Positions 63,164 through 64,000 of a stretch of 64,000 bases of DNA are shown here, one piece after another (positions within the stretch are counted from its first letter, which is position 1; every line of letters begins with the position of its first letter). This DNA comes from an uncultured Ruminococcus sp. (GTDB lineage Bacteria; Bacillota; Clostridia; Lachnospirales; Lachnospiraceae). The notes under the pieces are model-generated. The model was given only the letters and a program-made list of their open reading frames with translations. It had not been told where the DNA came from and made no database searches. Both the position numbers and the translations under genes were made by a program. The stretch is taken from NCBI GenBank assembly GCA_900544395.1, contig UQVC01000013.1:4260-68259 (forward strand), read 5' to 3'.

Positions 63164-63490
63164 TTACCAACGCTTCATATTTCTTTTGAACTTTTCGATA
63201 TATACCGATTTTAATTCTTCTGACGAAATATCATAACATAATAAAACATCATTATAGTACATCAAAACATCCGCTAATTCTTCTATTAAATCTTTTCTCA
63301 AATCTTCATTTTGACTTGCTTTTAATCCACCATATTTTTTAACAATATCAATTACTTCCCCAACTTCTCCAATCATCCAAAGCAATTTATTTTGTCCTAC
63401 TTCGGGAGAGATTCCTTCCCATTGTTCTTTATATTTCTCTTGTAATGTCTTTTGCATTTCTTTCATTTCATTGATTGTAAATTCACCCAT
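63164..63490 (-). CDS. MazG-like nucleotide pyrophosphohydrolase
   Basis: A 108-residue all-helical protein with the MazG metal-binding motif: LLWMIGEVGEVIDIVKK (EEVGE-type) and LIEELADVLMYYNDVLL (ExxD). Such proteins cleave noncanonical or damaged nucleoside triphosphates. The sequence upstream (63491-63691) holds no gene that I can see. Confidence 0.82.
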   Translation of the reverse strand: MGEFTINEMKEMQKTLQEKYKEQWEGISPEVGQNKLLWMIGEVGEVIDIVKKYGGLKASQNEDLRKDLIEELADVLMYYNDVLLCYDISSEELKSVYIEKFKRNMKRW

Positions 63491-63691
63491 TTAATCTTCT
63501 CCATAAAATTCTAATTTGTCACTAACTCCTAACATTTCAGCTAATTCGACTTACGTTGATTCCTTCTCTTTTCTGCCTTAGAAAACAAAATCACCTATTT
63601 TATGCTGATCCATATATGACACTTTCTTCTATTTGTATCTCCACATTACATAATTTTTCCATAAAAGAACAGGACAGAAACTGAGAAATAC

Positions 63692-63967
63692 TTACAGTAA
63701 ATCAACATATTGTTTTGCTTCAACCAGCTCCATAGTGGTAATTTCTCTCACTCTTTTTACCGCTTCCACTTCCTTTCCGCTATTTTTAAGATGAAGAATA
63801 TATTCCTTATCTTCATCTAATATATAATATGTTGCCAACCGTTTATTTCCTGTCTGTTTGCATAAAGCGTCAATCTGTTTTTGTTGTGATTTTATTTGCT
63901 TTTTTAATTTGTCAATTTCAATATAAAGTAAAAAACCTATAATAATTAGTGTCTGCTGATTAAGCAG
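63692..63967 (-). pseudogene. L7/L12 C-terminal-domain-like membrane protein, no start codon visible
   Basis: An open frame of 91 codons closed upstream by TAG at 63968-63970. It reads a short hydrophobic stretch (LIIIGFLLYIEIDKLKKQ), a coiled coil, and a C-terminal part (EVEAVKRVREITTMELVEAK) that looks like the ribosomal protein L7/L12 C-terminal domain. There is no ATG, GTG or TTG before the membrane segment and no ribosome binding site, so it is either broken at the 5' end or starts with a rare codon. Confidence 0.45.
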
Positions 63968-64000
63968 CTATCTGTAACTTCCAACTCTTACATCTGTTCC

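Overview
The window looks like a chromosome segment of an anaerobic, spore-forming member of the Clostridia, most likely a gut Lachnospiraceae (Mediterraneibacter/Dorea/Blautia-like). The evidence is the gene order (a division cluster mraZ-rsmH-ftsL-pbp-pbp-mraY-murD-ftsW-ftsQ-ftsZ followed by spoIIGA-sigE and sigG), the cotJ spore coat operon, an Fe-S type PurF, DUF1292 and DUF4317 proteins, and strong AGGAGG ribosome binding sites. Assignment to genus is inference. Almost all host genes lie on the minus strand.

Layout: 1-6.5 kb holds a truncated sugar-binding lipoprotein, a DUF1292 protein, a UvrD-type helicase with gltX, and a split ThrE-type exporter with an LRR protein. 6.5-10.2 kb is a purC-purF-purB operon. 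10.4-16.6 kb has a PfkB sugar kinase and a three-gene operon of uncharacterised proteins (a 1,100-residue Ig/TPR-like protein, a degenerate Hsp70-like protein and a TPR protein). 16.7-20 kb, on the plus strand, has a PLP aminotransferase and a phasin-like/UbiB-kinase pair. 20-30.9 kb has prsA-like, mfd, pth, sigG, a beta-CASP hydrolase, sigE and spoIIGA. 31-45.4 kb is the division/cell wall cluster with a second ftsW. 45.4-51 kb has asnB, a glycosyltransferase, tRNA-Pro(GGG) and an ABC-F ATPase.

51.0-60.6 kb is the notable region. The spore coat operon cotJA-cotJB-cotJC is on the plus strand, but cotJC is cut at codon 62 by an 8,359-bp element (51782-60140). The two ends of the element form a 48-bp near-palindromic attP (23-bp arms, 17/23 matches) around the dinucleotide GG, and joining the flanks restores one in-frame 206-codon cotJC. 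The element encodes a large serine recombinase at its left end, a 55-residue SHOCT-like protein, a replication initiator with the motifs of CRESS-DNA virus Reps (HUH nickase plus SF3 helicase), an FtsK/TcpA-like ATPase with a separate membrane partner, two XRE regulators, and two exported cargo proteins. Upstream of rep lies a perfect 11-bp stem whose loop carries TAGTATTAC on the rep strand, the nonanucleotide used as nick site by circovirus-type Reps. I read this as a small integrative element that can circularise and replicate by rolling circle, and whose excision would repair a sporulation gene, as the skin element does for sigK. That last point is inference.

60.6-64 kb has a short DUF4317 protein, a nucleosidase, a GNAT acetyltransferase, an XRE membrane regulator, a MazG-like protein and an ORF with no visible start codon.
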